A stretch of 64,000 nt of DNA from JABWBR01 sp036741235 (GTDB taxonomy: Bacteria > Bacteroidota > Bacteroidia > Chitinophagales > Saprospiraceae), in the NCBI GenBank assembly GCA_036741235.1, contig DAINSQ010000002.1, positions 1 to 64,000 on the forward strand, read 5' to 3'. How positions within the stretch are numbered: the stretch's first letter is position 1; every line of letters starts with the position of its first letter. The translations under genes and the position numbers were made by a program. Under the pieces are notes generated by a model that saw only the letters and a list, made by a program, of their open reading frames with translations, was not told the DNA's origin and ran no database searches. Shown piece by piece: positions 46,002 to 55,148 of this stretch.

Positions 46002-47750
46002 ATGAAAAAAACGGTATTTCTATTGTTGCTATTGGCCTCCGTATGCGCGCAAGCGCAGGAGGAATGGAAAAAATCTGTTTATTTCGACACCGACCGCCAC
46101 GAATTGCGCGCCGACGCCCGGCAGCAGCTTGACGAATGGGTCGGGCAATTGCTCGAATTGCCCGACTATGCTGTGGAAATCGAGGCCCACACCGATAGTA
46201 GAGGCTCGGAAACCTACAACCTCCAACTTGCCGAGCGCCGCGCCGCCTCTGTGAGCGCCTATATGGCCGCACGAGGGGTTAAGGTGACAAAAACGACTAC
46301 GCTAAGTTTCGGCGAAGACCAACCCGCTTTTTCCAATGACGATGAGAAAGGTCGCCAGGGCAACCGCCGCGTCGATGTGATGATCAGGCCTGTTTTGTTT
46401 TCCGGAGTGGACGACCTGGCAGCCCGGCTCAAGCGTCAAAACCGGCAGACTTTCCGCTTTGACGCCGCCCAGTCGGTGAAGATTACGGCCCAATCGGGAA
46501 CGCAACTCTGGGTAGAAGCCGGCTCGTTTATCCTGCCCGATGGCGCCAACCCTCAGGGGGTGATCGAATTGTCAATAGAGGAGTCGTACAACCTCGGCGA
46601 TATGATGATGGCCGGGTTGCACACCACATCCAATGGCAATCTGCTGGTGAGCGGCGGTATGATTCTCCTCAGCGCCAGCGCCGCAGGCCAGTCTTTGGAG
46701 CTTAAAGACGGCGCTGCCTTGCAACTTGCCATGCCCACAGGCGTGCGCGAGGCCGGTATGCAGCTCTTTTACGGTACTGCCGGGGCCAATGGCAGCGCCG
46801 GCAACTGGATCGCCACCGACCAAATGGCAGGCGCTTCGCTTATAGACCGCATTAAAATGCCGCCGCAACCGCCCAGGCCCACTATGCGCTATGCGGCTAA
46901 ATATATAGCTCCCGAAATAGGCAAAGAACCCAAAGAACCGGAGGCCCCACGCGCCTTCGCCCGCCGCGAGCCCACACCGCCCGATCGCGACAGGATCAAA
47001 TACGAACCAGGCTTTTTCGAGCGATTGTTTTCTTCGAAATCCAAACTCGCAGCTAAAAGAGAGGCAAAATATCAGTCTGCTCTCAGCCGATACGAATATC
47101 GCCTCGAAAAATACCAGGAAGGACTTAGCAACTACGAGGAAAGCTTGCAACGTTATGAGCGACAAAAAGCGGATTATCGAATTGCATATAGCGCATGGCT
47201 CGAACGTCGAAGAACCGCTTACGAGAATGTTCGCCTCAGCGAAGAAGATAAAAGTCGCATGATGGCGCAGTATGAAATTGACAAAAAAAATTACGAGTTG
47301 CAATTGGCTGCCTGGGAAAAAGACCGCAATAAAAAATTGCAGGAATTTGAAAATAATTACGCTTCATTAGGAAAAGCTGACAAAAAATCAGTCGATTATT
47401 ACTTTTATGCCGTAACACGCCTGGGCTGGATCAATTGTGATAAATTTTACAACATATCGCCCGAAGACCAGACTATGCTGGTAATTAATGACGATGACGA
47501 AGCGGAGGAACGGGTTTTTGTGGTATTCAAAGATATGAAAAGCATTATGCCCGCTACCTTCTTCAACGGCAAATACCAATCCGGGAATATACCTAAAAAA
47601 GAAGCCGTGAAAATTATAGCCTACAAAGTGAAGGAGGGCAAAGCCTATCTGGCGGTTCATAACACCGTAGCAGGTGAAAAAAACAACTATTCACTAAATT
47701 ATCAACCCAGTTCACTGAAAGACATCAGAAAAGAATTGGAATTATTGTAA
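46002..47750 (+). CDS. OmpA-family protein with N-terminal peptidoglycan-binding domain
   Basis: 582 residues. The signal peptide MKKTVFLLLLLASVCAQA is followed at once by an OmpA-like domain (residues 24-130): YAVEIEAHTDSRGSETYNLQ, RRAASVSAYMAARGV and GRQGNRRVDV, which carry the Asp and Arg that bind diaminopimelate. A unique beta domain of about 150 residues follows (IELSIEESYNLGDMMMAGLH). A Tyr/Lys/Glu-rich helical segment with repeats of YxxxLExYQ type (about 340-450) and a final beta domain end the protein. OmpA domains are normally C-terminal, so the order is unusual. Periplasmic or outer-membrane-associated. The 3' end overlaps the convergent antiporter gene by 9 bp. Confidence 0.88.
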   Translation: MKKTVFLLLLLASVCAQAQEEWKKSVYFDTDRHELRADARQQLDEWVGQLLELPDYAVEIEAHTDSRGSETYNLQLAERRAASVSAYMAARGVKVTKTTTLSFGEDQPAFSNDDEKGRQGNRRVDVMIRPVLFSGVDDLAARLKRQNRQTFRFDAAQSVKITAQSGTQLWVEAGSFILPDGANPQGVIELSIEESYNLGDMMMAGLHTTSNGNLLVSGGMILLSASAAGQSLELKDGAALQLAMPTGVREAGMQLFYGTAGANGSAGNWIATDQMAGASLIDRIKMPPQPPRPTMRYAAKYIAPEIGKEPKEPEAPRAFARREPTPPDRDRIKYEPGFFERLFSSKSKLAAKREAKYQSALSRYEYRLEKYQEGLSNYEESLQRYERQKADYRIAYSAWLERRRTAYENVRLSEEDKSRMMAQYEIDKKNYELQLAAWEKDRNKKLQEFENNYASLGKADKKSVDYYFYAVTRLGWINCDKFYNISPEDQTMLVINDDDEAEERVFVVFKDMKSIMPATFFNGKYQSGNIPKKEAVKIIAYKVKEGKAYLAVHNTVAGEKNNYSLNYQPSSLKDIRKELELL

Positions 47751-48965
47751 ATCCTGTTGCGCACTTCCTGTTGCCTGTTCGTTTGAGTGGGCAACAGGAA
47801 GCGTTTTTTTGCCCTTGACCATTAGCCCCGCCATCATTACCAGCGCTGTCAGCACAATCACCTGGATAATCAAGGATTGATTGACCAGCGGTATGACTTG
47901 TTCGGGTAGTACCGATAAGAATAGTAGTATCGTTATTAGTCCCCGCGGCGCAAAAAACAATAGCGGCTGCAAATCAGAACCTGTCAACTTTAGCGCCAAT
48001 GCCCGAATCAAAAAAATCAATCCAACGATACTTGCTGACCAGACCGCAGTTTCAGGATTAAATAATTCAAGCGTTTCTATTAAATATCCAAACACTAAAA
48101 AAAACAAAACCCGGGTCAGAAATGTGGCTTCTATTGTTATTTCTTTAAATTTTTTTGTCTCGCCATCTAATACTTCGGGACGTAATCGTTCTATCCATTT
48201 GATGCGTTTTAATTCGTCCAGGTTTCCTAAAAATAATCCAAAAACAAGAATAAAAAGTAGCGCCGGCAAATGGTATATTTTTGAAATAGCATAAATTAAA
48301 ATAATCAGGATAATGATGGGTATGAATTTAACGTGATGCTCAATCCTGCTGAGTAGAAATGAAAGTCCAAGCGTGGCTATAAAAGAAATGATCAGAATAA
48401 TCAGTAGCTGCAAAAAAAAATGTCCTATAGATTCCGCATTAATAACTTCGTTGAGCGCTAAAAAATTAAAAAACATAACGCCCAAAATATCGGAAAGGCT
48501 GCTTTCGTAAATAATATATTCTCTGTCGGTCCTGTTTAAATTGGCTGCACTGGGTATGGCAATAGCGCTGCTGATCACACATAGCGGTATAGCATTGGTC
48601 ATGCTGTCTTTAAAGGAATAACCGCCAAAGTAGTGAAAAGCATAGGCCAGGATAAACGCCAGGATGACCATCGGCAATAATGCCACAATAAATGTCTTTT
48701 TTAGCACCGGTATTTTTGAGGCGTCAAATTCAAGTTCCAGAGCGCCTTCCAGGACGATTAGAATTAGCCCGATCGTCCCCAGGATTTGTAGCGCCGGCGA
48801 CAGATCGGGAAGCTGAATATCAACCAAAACGGTAATCTGCTTGACTCCCCAACCCATTAGCAATAAAAGTAATACCGACGGTATTCTGGTTTTTGACGAT
48901 GTAAGGTCAAAAATATATGCAATAAGTAGTAAGACGCAAATAGTGATGATTAGCGATGTCGTCAT
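47742..48965 (-). CDS. Cation:proton antiporter (CPA1-like)
   Basis: 407 residues with about twelve hydrophobic helices. IRIPSVLLLLLMGWGVKQI-like start, GLILIVLEGALELEFDASKI and SSAIAIPSAANLNRTDREYI correspond to conserved helices of NhaP/KefB-type exchangers; the ND/TD motif of the transport site is replaced by SSAIAIPS. A cytosolic tail is short and no TrkA domain is present. It should exchange Na+ or K+ for H+ at the inner membrane. The last codons contain the hairpin that terminates the opposite gene. The start ATG is at 48963-48965. Confidence 0.85.
   Translation of the reverse strand: MTTSLIITICVLLLIAYIFDLTSSKTRIPSVLLLLLMGWGVKQITVLVDIQLPDLSPALQILGTIGLILIVLEGALELEFDASKIPVLKKTFIVALLPMVILAFILAYAFHYFGGYSFKDSMTNAIPLCVISSAIAIPSAANLNRTDREYIIYESSLSDILGVMFFNFLALNEVINAESIGHFFLQLLIILIISFIATLGLSFLLSRIEHHVKFIPIIILIILIYAISKIYHLPALLFILVFGLFLGNLDELKRIKWIERLRPEVLDGETKKFKEITIEATFLTRVLFFLVFGYLIETLELFNPETAVWSASIVGLIFLIRALALKLTGSDLQPLLFFAPRGLITILLFLSVLPEQVIPLVNQSLIIQVIVLTALVMMAGLMVKGKKTLPVAHSNEQATGSAQQDLQ
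47764..47808 (+). terminator. Intrinsic terminator of the OmpA-family gene, inside the convergent gene
   Basis: CTTCCTGTTGCC (47764-47775) pairs perfectly with GGCAACAGGAAG (47790-47801) and is followed by CG and seven T. The 12-bp stem and U-tract begin 14 bp after the stop of the plus-strand gene and lie within codons of the minus-strand antiporter. Confidence 0.9.
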
Positions 48966-48999
48966 TCGATTAGATTCGTTTAATGTCTAAAAATATACA

Positions 49000-49401
49000 T
49001 CATTGGATACGCTTAAGCATATCATCAAAACCAGGTACAAATTCATGATGAATGGTCCATTTTATATTATTCCCATCTCCTTTTTTTCTTGGAATAATAT
49101 GGAAATGGATGTGGAATACATCCTGCTGGGCCGCTCTGCCGGAATTGCTAATAATTTGAACGTCTTTTATACCAAGTTTTTCCTCGTATAGTTGTATTAC
49201 TTTTTTTAAAGAAAGCATTAATGCAGATAATTCTTCTTCCGGGATGTCAAAAATATTTACGTAGTGATTTTTTGAAATAACAAGCGTGTGGTATTGGCTG
49301 ACAGGATTGATGTCAAAAAACGCGCAGGTTTTTTCATCCTCGTATACTTTCCAGGAATTGGCTTCGTTTCTCGCAATTTTACAAAAAATACAATCTTCCA
49401 T
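49000..49401 (-). CDS. HIT-family nucleotide hydrolase/transferase
   Basis: 133 residues. CIFCKIARNE at the start has the CxxC pattern common in HIT proteins, and HIHFHIIPR (HxHxH triad) is the catalytic motif. The length is normal for Hint/HinT proteins, which hydrolyse adenosine phosphoramidates or similar nucleotide conjugates in the cytosol. It lies 34 bp upstream of the antiporter gene on the same strand and may share its transcript. Confidence 0.95.
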   Translation of the reverse strand: MEDCIFCKIARNEANSWKVYEDEKTCAFFDINPVSQYHTLVISKNHYVNIFDIPEEELSALMLSLKKVIQLYEEKLGIKDVQIISNSGRAAQQDVFHIHFHIIPRKKGDGNNIKWTIHHEFVPGFDDMLKRIQ

Positions 49402-49543
49402 GTACCTGATATTCGATGGTTAGTACTCAAATCAAATTGAAGCAGCTACGAATATCGATATTATTATTCAAATTTCCAATAAATCAGATATAGGGTTGAG
49501 AAGGGGCGGAAAGCTATCGTGTCAGTCACATCGGCGGGTTGCA

Positions 49544-51055
49544 TTACCGCTTGTTTTTCAACGCCTGGCGGTTGATTTTGCCGGTATCTGACTTGGGGAG
49601 GGTGTCGATAAATACAAACGATTTAGGAATCTTATATTTAGCCAATTGTTGGTTGCAATACATACGGATATCGGCTTCCGTACAGGTAGCCCCCGGGCGA
49701 AGTACCAGATAAGCCTTGCCTGCCTCTCCCCATTTTTCATCGGGAATGCCGATGACGGCAGCCTCGGATATAGCGGGGTGCTGCACCAATACGCGTTCAA
49801 TTTCAGCGGGGTAGACATTTTCGCCGCCTGATATAAACATATTTTTTACTCGATCGACAACAAAAAGGTATTCTTCTTCATCCCTGACGACCATGTCGCC
49901 GGTACAGAACCAGTCGTCGTGAAAAGCGGCGCGGGTCGCTTCAGGATTGCGCCAATAGCCGGGGGTTACCATGGGGCCTCGCAGCAGCAATTCGCCGGGA
50001 TGGCCGGGGTCGACATCCTGCCCCGTTTCGTCGATGATGCGGGTTTCTACATAAAAATTAGGCCTTCCTATACTGCCCTTGCGGCGCACGGCATCGCGTT
50101 GGTGCAGACTGGTAAGGTTGGGGCCTACTTCGGTCATGCCGTAGCCCTGGCGCACATATACGCCTTTGGCATGCCATTTTTCGATAAGCGGTAGGGGCAT
50201 GGGTTCGCCGCCGACAATCAGATAGAGCAGATTGGACAAATCGGCACGGTTGAAATCAGGATGATCAGCCAGCATTTTAAGCATGGTGGGCACCCCCATA
50301 AACAAGGTACATTTTTCGACTGCTAATAGCTCCATAACGATACCCGGATCAAATTTTTTGACCAGGCAGGTATATGCACCATGGTGCAAAAACGGCGTGG
50401 CGAGTACGTTCCAGCCGCCGGTATGGAAAGGCGGCATGACATTGACGGTGCGACTGCTTTCGTTGATGATGAGCGACATGGCGGTATTGATGCTGTTCCA
50501 GAATAACATGCCATGCGTATACAAAGCGCCTTTGGGAAAACCCGTTGTGCCGGAAGTATACAAAATAAAAACAGGGTCGTTGGCATCCAGTATCACTGGG
50601 GGAAAAGGCGCGTCCAACTTTTCTTCTGCCGGAATGGCACAAAGCGCTGTAATGGCTTCCAGGCTGGAACAATGGGGTATAGCTTTGTAGGCCTGCGACT
50701 CGCCGGTCAACTCGCGGAATTTGTCCTCAACGACTACCAGTGCCGGCTCGGCGTTTGACAATAAATAATCTATTTCAGCAGGGGCGAGGCGGTAGTTGAG
50801 CGGGGTAAGGATAAAACCCGCTTTCTGCGCTGCAACGAAGAGATAAATATATTCCAGGCAATTCTCTGCCAGCACAGCTACCCGGTCGCCTTTGACTATG
50901 CCGTAATGGTGGGCAAAATAGTGCGCCAGGCGATTGCCCAGGCGATTGAGTCGCTCATAAGTTGCCGTTCGCCCCGTTTCGTATTCTTTGACGGCAATTT
51001 TATCGGGAGAATATAAGGCCCATTTGGAGGCCCAGTCTTGTTGGTGTAATGCCAT
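49544..51055 (-). CDS. Acyl-CoA synthetase (AMP-forming)
   Basis: 503 residues from the ATG at 51053-51055; a longer frame to 51115 enters the spacer to the upstream gene. The AMP-binding loop is FILYTSGTTGFPKGALYTHG, with VRQGYGMTEVGPN, DDWFCTGDMVVRDEEEY and the C-terminal catalytic Lys in LPKSDTGKINRQALK. It activates a carboxylic acid as acyl-AMP and transfers it to CoA; medium- or long-chain fatty acids are the usual substrates. It follows a KAS III-like gene by 34 bp on the same strand, so the two probably act together on an acyl chain. Confidence 0.93.
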   Translation of the reverse strand: MALHQQDWASKWALYSPDKIAVKEYETGRTATYERLNRLGNRLAHYFAHHYGIVKGDRVAVLAENCLEYIYLFVAAQKAGFILTPLNYRLAPAEIDYLLSNAEPALVVVEDKFRELTGESQAYKAIPHCSSLEAITALCAIPAEEKLDAPFPPVILDANDPVFILYTSGTTGFPKGALYTHGMLFWNSINTAMSLIINESSRTVNVMPPFHTGGWNVLATPFLHHGAYTCLVKKFDPGIVMELLAVEKCTLFMGVPTMLKMLADHPDFNRADLSNLLYLIVGGEPMPLPLIEKWHAKGVYVRQGYGMTEVGPNLTSLHQRDAVRRKGSIGRPNFYVETRIIDETGQDVDPGHPGELLLRGPMVTPGYWRNPEATRAAFHDDWFCTGDMVVRDEEEYLFVVDRVKNMFISGGENVYPAEIERVLVQHPAISEAAVIGIPDEKWGEAGKAYLVLRPGATCTEADIRMYCNQQLAKYKIPKSFVFIDTLPKSDTGKINRQALKNKR

Positions 51056-51089
51056 AGCGGTAAAGTTGAAGACCGTGCGACCGTGCGCT

Positions 51090-52082
51090 TCAAAGTCGAA
51101 ACGCTGTTGCTGCAAATGCCAATCCGCCGCCTGAACCTATAAACATACACAATTGGCCGGGTTTTACCAAGCCGTGTTCCCATGCCTGATTAAAAGCCAT
51201 AGGAATACATGCGCTTCCCGTATAACCATAGTGGTGCATAATAGTTGTTGCTTTTTCGCGTGGCACGCCGAGGCGGTCCATAGTTTCCCAAATGCTATTG
51301 ATATTGATTTGGGTAATAAAAAAATGGTCGATATCAGCGGGAGAAATATTGATGCGACTGCAAATTTGCCGGGTCATATCGGTCCACACATCAGGGTTGA
51401 GCTCTTTAGGAAATTTGCGGACAAACTGTAGCAACTGCCCCCTTTTTTCGAGCGTATCAGCGGTGGTTGGTTCATGGGTGGCGCCGGCATAGATACCCAT
51501 CCAGTCATGGTATTGGCCAAAAGTGCGTAGTTCGCCGGCCAGAAATCCTGTATTTTCAGCGGTTTCAACAGCTTTTAATACGACCGCCCCGGCGCCGTCG
51601 GCAAACAGGGTGACGGTCTTTTTGTCCTGCATGTTTAAAAACTTGCTCATGGCGTAAGCGCCAATCACCAGTATGTAGTTGTAGCGTTCATCCGAGCGGA
51701 TGTATTTGGCTCCTGTGTCGAGGGCGGTAACAAAACCGGCACAAGCCGAGTTGAGGTCAAATGTGCCGGCCTTTTGAGCGCCTAGCCGATGCTGAACGAC
51801 GGCGGCCGTGGAGGGGGAGATATACTCCGGCGTATCAGTCGCCAGGATGATCAGGTCGAGGTCGGATGCCTGAAGCCCCGCCCGCTCCAGCGCCTGCCGG
51901 GCTGCCCGCTCTGACAGGTCGGCAGCGCTCTCGGTTGGAGCGCACCAACGTCGCTCGTATATCTGTACATTTGTCCGCAACCAGGTATCTACATCCTCTT
52001 GGAGTAGCTCGTTGAAATAACTGTTTGGGACTATATGCTCCGGAGCATAGGCGCCGCAGGATAAAATGGTTGCGTTGCGCAT
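51090..52082 (-). CDS. KAS III (FabH)-like protein lacking catalytic His and Asn
   Basis: 330 residues from the ATG at 52080-52082; a start at 52109 adds nine residues. The thiolase fold is clear: ILATDTPEYISPSTAAVVQH, FDLNSACAGFVTALDTG with nucleophile Cys at about 112, and FADGAGAVVLKAVE. By alignment from memory with E. coli FabH, VPHQANLRI corresponds to FITQININSI (His to Thr), and HGNTSAAS to YGYTGSAC (Asn to Tyr). Both residues needed for decarboxylative condensation are therefore absent, while the acyl-accepting Cys stays. Acyl transfer or another Claisen-type step is more plausible than fatty-acid initiation. It is paired with an acyl-CoA synthetase. Confidence 0.88.
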   Translation of the reverse strand: MRNATILSCGAYAPEHIVPNSYFNELLQEDVDTWLRTNVQIYERRWCAPTESAADLSERAARQALERAGLQASDLDLIILATDTPEYISPSTAAVVQHRLGAQKAGTFDLNSACAGFVTALDTGAKYIRSDERYNYILVIGAYAMSKFLNMQDKKTVTLFADGAGAVVLKAVETAENTGFLAGELRTFGQYHDWMGIYAGATHEPTTADTLEKRGQLLQFVRKFPKELNPDVWTDMTRQICSRINISPADIDHFFITQININSIWETMDRLGVPREKATTIMHHYGYTGSACIPMAFNQAWEHGLVKPGQLCMFIGSGGGLAFAATAFRL

Positions 52083-52106
52083 AAAATTTTGTTTTGGAGG
52101 GGTATG

Positions 52107-52267
52107 CAAGGGTTATGAAGGGGAATGAGGGGGTATGAAAGGTTATTAACCATCCCTCATCCCCTCTCATAACCCCTCATAACCCCTCATAACCCCTCAT
52201 AACCCCTTCCCGACTTCCCTTTGGTCAGTACGGGACTCCTTTCAGTCGCATAACCCCTCATAACCCC
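52107..52267. repeat. Inverted decamer arrays with a short copy of the 1.1-kb repeat
   Basis: Between 52107 and 52145 are plus-strand GGGTTATGA-like units; from 52152 to 52206 the same unit appears inverted (CATAACCCCT). A core at 52207-52259 is the reverse complement of the repeat at 1098-1190 but lacks about 34 nt including its TCCCGAC/GTCGGGA hairpin. The two opposed arrays could fold back on each other. It separates the KAS III-like start from the end of the TonB receptor gene. Confidence 0.88.
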
Positions 52268-54862
52268 TTACTTCTTCCCAATCGCCGGCAAATTCACTTT
52301 CAGTTCGAGTGAATACAGTCGGCCGATAGCGGGTGAAGCCACGAATTCGCGTACTTCGGCGTCGAACAGGTTGACAACCTGGGCTGACAGGGTATAGCGC
52401 TCTTTGAAGGTATAACCCACGCCGAGGTCGACGTTAAAGAAGCCGCCCAGCGGGCCATAGTTAAAGGAGCGGCCTACGCGTTGTCCTTCCACGACGGGGC
52501 TGCCCCCGTAGATGAGGTTTTGATTGGTTTTTGCCGCCACGTTGATGCCCGAGAAAAAGTCGTATTCAGATACCCAACGCCCCCAGGCGGTAGCGAAAAA
52601 TCCATTTTTGGAATAGTTAAGCCCCAAGCCCACCTTGTGATCAGGGGTATTGATCGGCAAGTCGTTTTCGTCAACTTTGCCGTTGCGATTGCCGTCATTT
52701 TTCAGGTCGTCGGTGTTGAGGTCGTAGCCGAACCACGAGTAGTTGAGGGTACCGGTGAGGCCGTCTATGAGGCTCACGTTGAGGCCCATGTCAAAGCCAT
52801 AGGTATTTACCTGGCCGAAGTTGACATAGGTGAGGACCAGGTCGGCGCCTGTGCTGCCGTCGGGCAGGGTGGTGGCAGCGGCAATTTCAGAAATATCCTG
52901 ATCGCCGCGCTGGGTGGCATAACCCCTGATACGCGGAATATTGGGCGTAGCGGGGTTGTTGTCGTGGTCGTACAGGTCGCGGTCGGTGGCTACGTTGATC
53001 GAGGGGCTCAGGAAGTTCTCCGATTGGTTGTAGTAAGCATTGGCATCGAGGTAGACGCGTTTGCCGATTTGGGCTTTATAACCCAACTCAACCGTTCTGA
53101 TTTTTTCAACTTGTAGTTTTTCTACTTCAAACTCGCCGACAACTTGTTGCGTGCTTACGTCAACTTCCTTGATGGTAAAGCCTTCGCCGTTGCCCAGCAA
53201 TACGCCGCCGAAGATATTGGCCGACAGGTTGAGGATGGTGGGCGCTGCTATGCCTTCCCCGTAAGTGAGGCGCAGCGCGCTGTTGTCAAGTGCGTATACA
53301 AGCGCTGCTTTGGGAATAAAGTTAAAGCCGTACAAATCGTGGTTGTCGGCGCGGGCAGCCAAAACTGCGCGCAGGCGGCCGAATTTGCGCTCAAGTTGCA
53401 GGTAGCCGCCCAACTGGCCGATCTCGATGGGGCCGTCTTTGTCGAGCAAATAAGTTTGCTTGCTATCCGCCTTGTCGCGTTGGTATTGCACGCCTACAAT
53501 AAAATCGAAAAGCTTGGGCAACTGGTAGTTGTATTGTACTTCAGCATTGAGACGCTGGGAGTAGTCCTGGAAGATAGCGCCGCGCGGCAAAGCCAATCCC
53601 GTCGTATCAGAAAGTCGGAACCATTGTGTAGCGATAGAATTCTGGCGTGCTACATCTTCCGGAAAACCGGCGGCGGTATAGGTGAAGTGGTTCACCGTGC
53701 GCTGGTTCATGGCGATGGTGCTGTCGGTTGTACTCCATGAGTTATAAACATTTACGAACAGGCGTGGCGACACGTAGCGGGCCTGCAACCAGGATACGCG
53801 CCAATCGCGAATCTGGTTGCGGCCGGCATTCGTGTTGCCGATGTTGTTGCTATTGCTGGCGCCATAGCCGACAATGATATCCGACGTACTATTCACACTA
53901 TAATAAGCCTGGGCCTCTCCGCGCAGCGAGTTGAACTCGCGGTCGAGCAGGTATTCCGGCAGGGCGATGGCGCCGCCGGGCGCAGCAGCATTGAGGATAT
54001 AAACCGTATCTACAAAATCAAATTCTTCCCCCTGGGTATATTCGCCGCTGATTTTAAAGGCAAATTTGTCGCTCAGTTTCATAGCATGGCGCAGGCGTGC
54101 CGTAAATACGCCCTGGTTGCCGGCGCCGAGCGCTACCGTTGTGCCCTGTGAGGTGCGAGGATCTTTGGTAATAGTGTTGAGCAGGCCGTTGTGGGCGTTG
54201 GGGCCGTATAGCGCCGACGAAGGTCCAAGGATAACTTCGATGCGCTCAACATCTTCTTTTACGGTAGTGCTCAGGGCGCCCAGCGGCAGGCCCGTTGCGA
54301 TAAGCGAAGAAAAACGGTTGTCGTTAATTTGCAGGTTTTTCGGGTTGAAAGCGCTGTTGAAGCCCCGGGCATTGATGCCGATGCCTAATACGCCCGAGCG
54401 CACATAGTCAACGCCTTTCTGACGACCCAGTAGCTCCGCCACGTTGAACGAGGGCAGTTCGGCTATTGCTCTGGAACCTATCACCGATATGGTGGCAGGC
54501 GCATTCGTGCGCTTTTCTGCACGGCGCGAGGCTGATACCACTACCTCGCTACCTTGTATACCGGTGGTAGCCAATTGTACATTTACGGTGGTAGCTTTGC
54601 CGCCTTCAACAGTAGCAGCTACCGTTTGCGTTTCGTAACCAACGTAAGACACCAGCAGTACATAAGTTCCAGGCGCCAGTGAAATTTCGTAGGCGCCGTC
54701 AGCATCAGTAAAAGCGCCGTTATTGGTGCCTTCCACTACCACTGAAGCGCCGGTCAGCGCTTCTCCGCTGCCTTGGTCGCTCACTTTGCCGGCAATGGAG
54801 CCGCGCTGCGCAACCGCATAAAGGCTGCACAATAAACAGATGAGTGTAAATGTCTTTTTCAT
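52268..54862 (-). CDS. TonB-dependent receptor with carboxypeptidase-regulatory-like N-terminal domain
   Basis: 864 residues from the ATG at 54860-54862, where the signal peptide starts (MKKTFTLICLLCSLYAVA). Residues 20-105 are a CarboxypepD_reg-like domain (GSIAGKVSDQGSGEALTGAS, GTYVLLVSYVGYETQ). The plug follows (VVVSASRRAEKRTNAPATIS, ERIEVILGPSSALYGPNAHN) and then a 22-strand-type outer-membrane barrel with a C-terminal LELKVNLPAIGKK. No SusD-like partner is nearby, so it is a stand-alone receptor rather than a SusCD pair. The ligand is unknown; siderophore, cobalamin or peptides are possible. Confidence 0.93.
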   Translation of the reverse strand: MKKTFTLICLLCSLYAVAQRGSIAGKVSDQGSGEALTGASVVVEGTNNGAFTDADGAYEISLAPGTYVLLVSYVGYETQTVAATVEGGKATTVNVQLATTGIQGSEVVVSASRRAEKRTNAPATISVIGSRAIAELPSFNVAELLGRQKGVDYVRSGVLGIGINARGFNSAFNPKNLQINDNRFSSLIATGLPLGALSTTVKEDVERIEVILGPSSALYGPNAHNGLLNTITKDPRTSQGTTVALGAGNQGVFTARLRHAMKLSDKFAFKISGEYTQGEEFDFVDTVYILNAAAPGGAIALPEYLLDREFNSLRGEAQAYYSVNSTSDIIVGYGASNSNNIGNTNAGRNQIRDWRVSWLQARYVSPRLFVNVYNSWSTTDSTIAMNQRTVNHFTYTAAGFPEDVARQNSIATQWFRLSDTTGLALPRGAIFQDYSQRLNAEVQYNYQLPKLFDFIVGVQYQRDKADSKQTYLLDKDGPIEIGQLGGYLQLERKFGRLRAVLAARADNHDLYGFNFIPKAALVYALDNSALRLTYGEGIAAPTILNLSANIFGGVLLGNGEGFTIKEVDVSTQQVVGEFEVEKLQVEKIRTVELGYKAQIGKRVYLDANAYYNQSENFLSPSINVATDRDLYDHDNNPATPNIPRIRGYATQRGDQDISEIAAATTLPDGSTGADLVLTYVNFGQVNTYGFDMGLNVSLIDGLTGTLNYSWFGYDLNTDDLKNDGNRNGKVDENDLPINTPDHKVGLGLNYSKNGFFATAWGRWVSEYDFFSGINVAAKTNQNLIYGGSPVVEGQRVGRSFNYGPLGGFFNVDLGVGYTFKERYTLSAQVVNLFDAEVREFVASPAIGRLYSLELKVNLPAIGKK

Positions 54863-55148
54863 AAGAGTCCCATATAAAATTAACAATAAATCAGTTTATC
54901 AATTGGCACAGCAAGTCCTGCCCGCATTATTGCAAGTGTTCAAAACTTTTCAAAACTATTACTTAAAAAATGCCAACCAATATTTCGGTGTGAAAGTAAA
55001 TGGCTTGTAAAAAATACTGAAATCGCTTTTTCTCTTTTATTGCCTTGACTTAAAGTAGGTGCTGTGTTGTTTTTTTGATTAAAAAATTGATATTCAATTG
55101 ATTGGTTGCAAAATAATACAGGGTTGACTATTTTGCAGACGAGGCTGA
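54863..55148. other. Intergenic region without recognised features
   Basis: 286 bp, AT-rich toward the receptor gene. I see no ORF, strong hairpin or full consensus promoter. Confidence 0.5.

Noticed and set aside
52268..54862. Polysaccharide utilisation locus based on the TonB receptor
   Set aside because: No SusD-like lipoprotein, sensor or glycoside hydrolase lies next to it.
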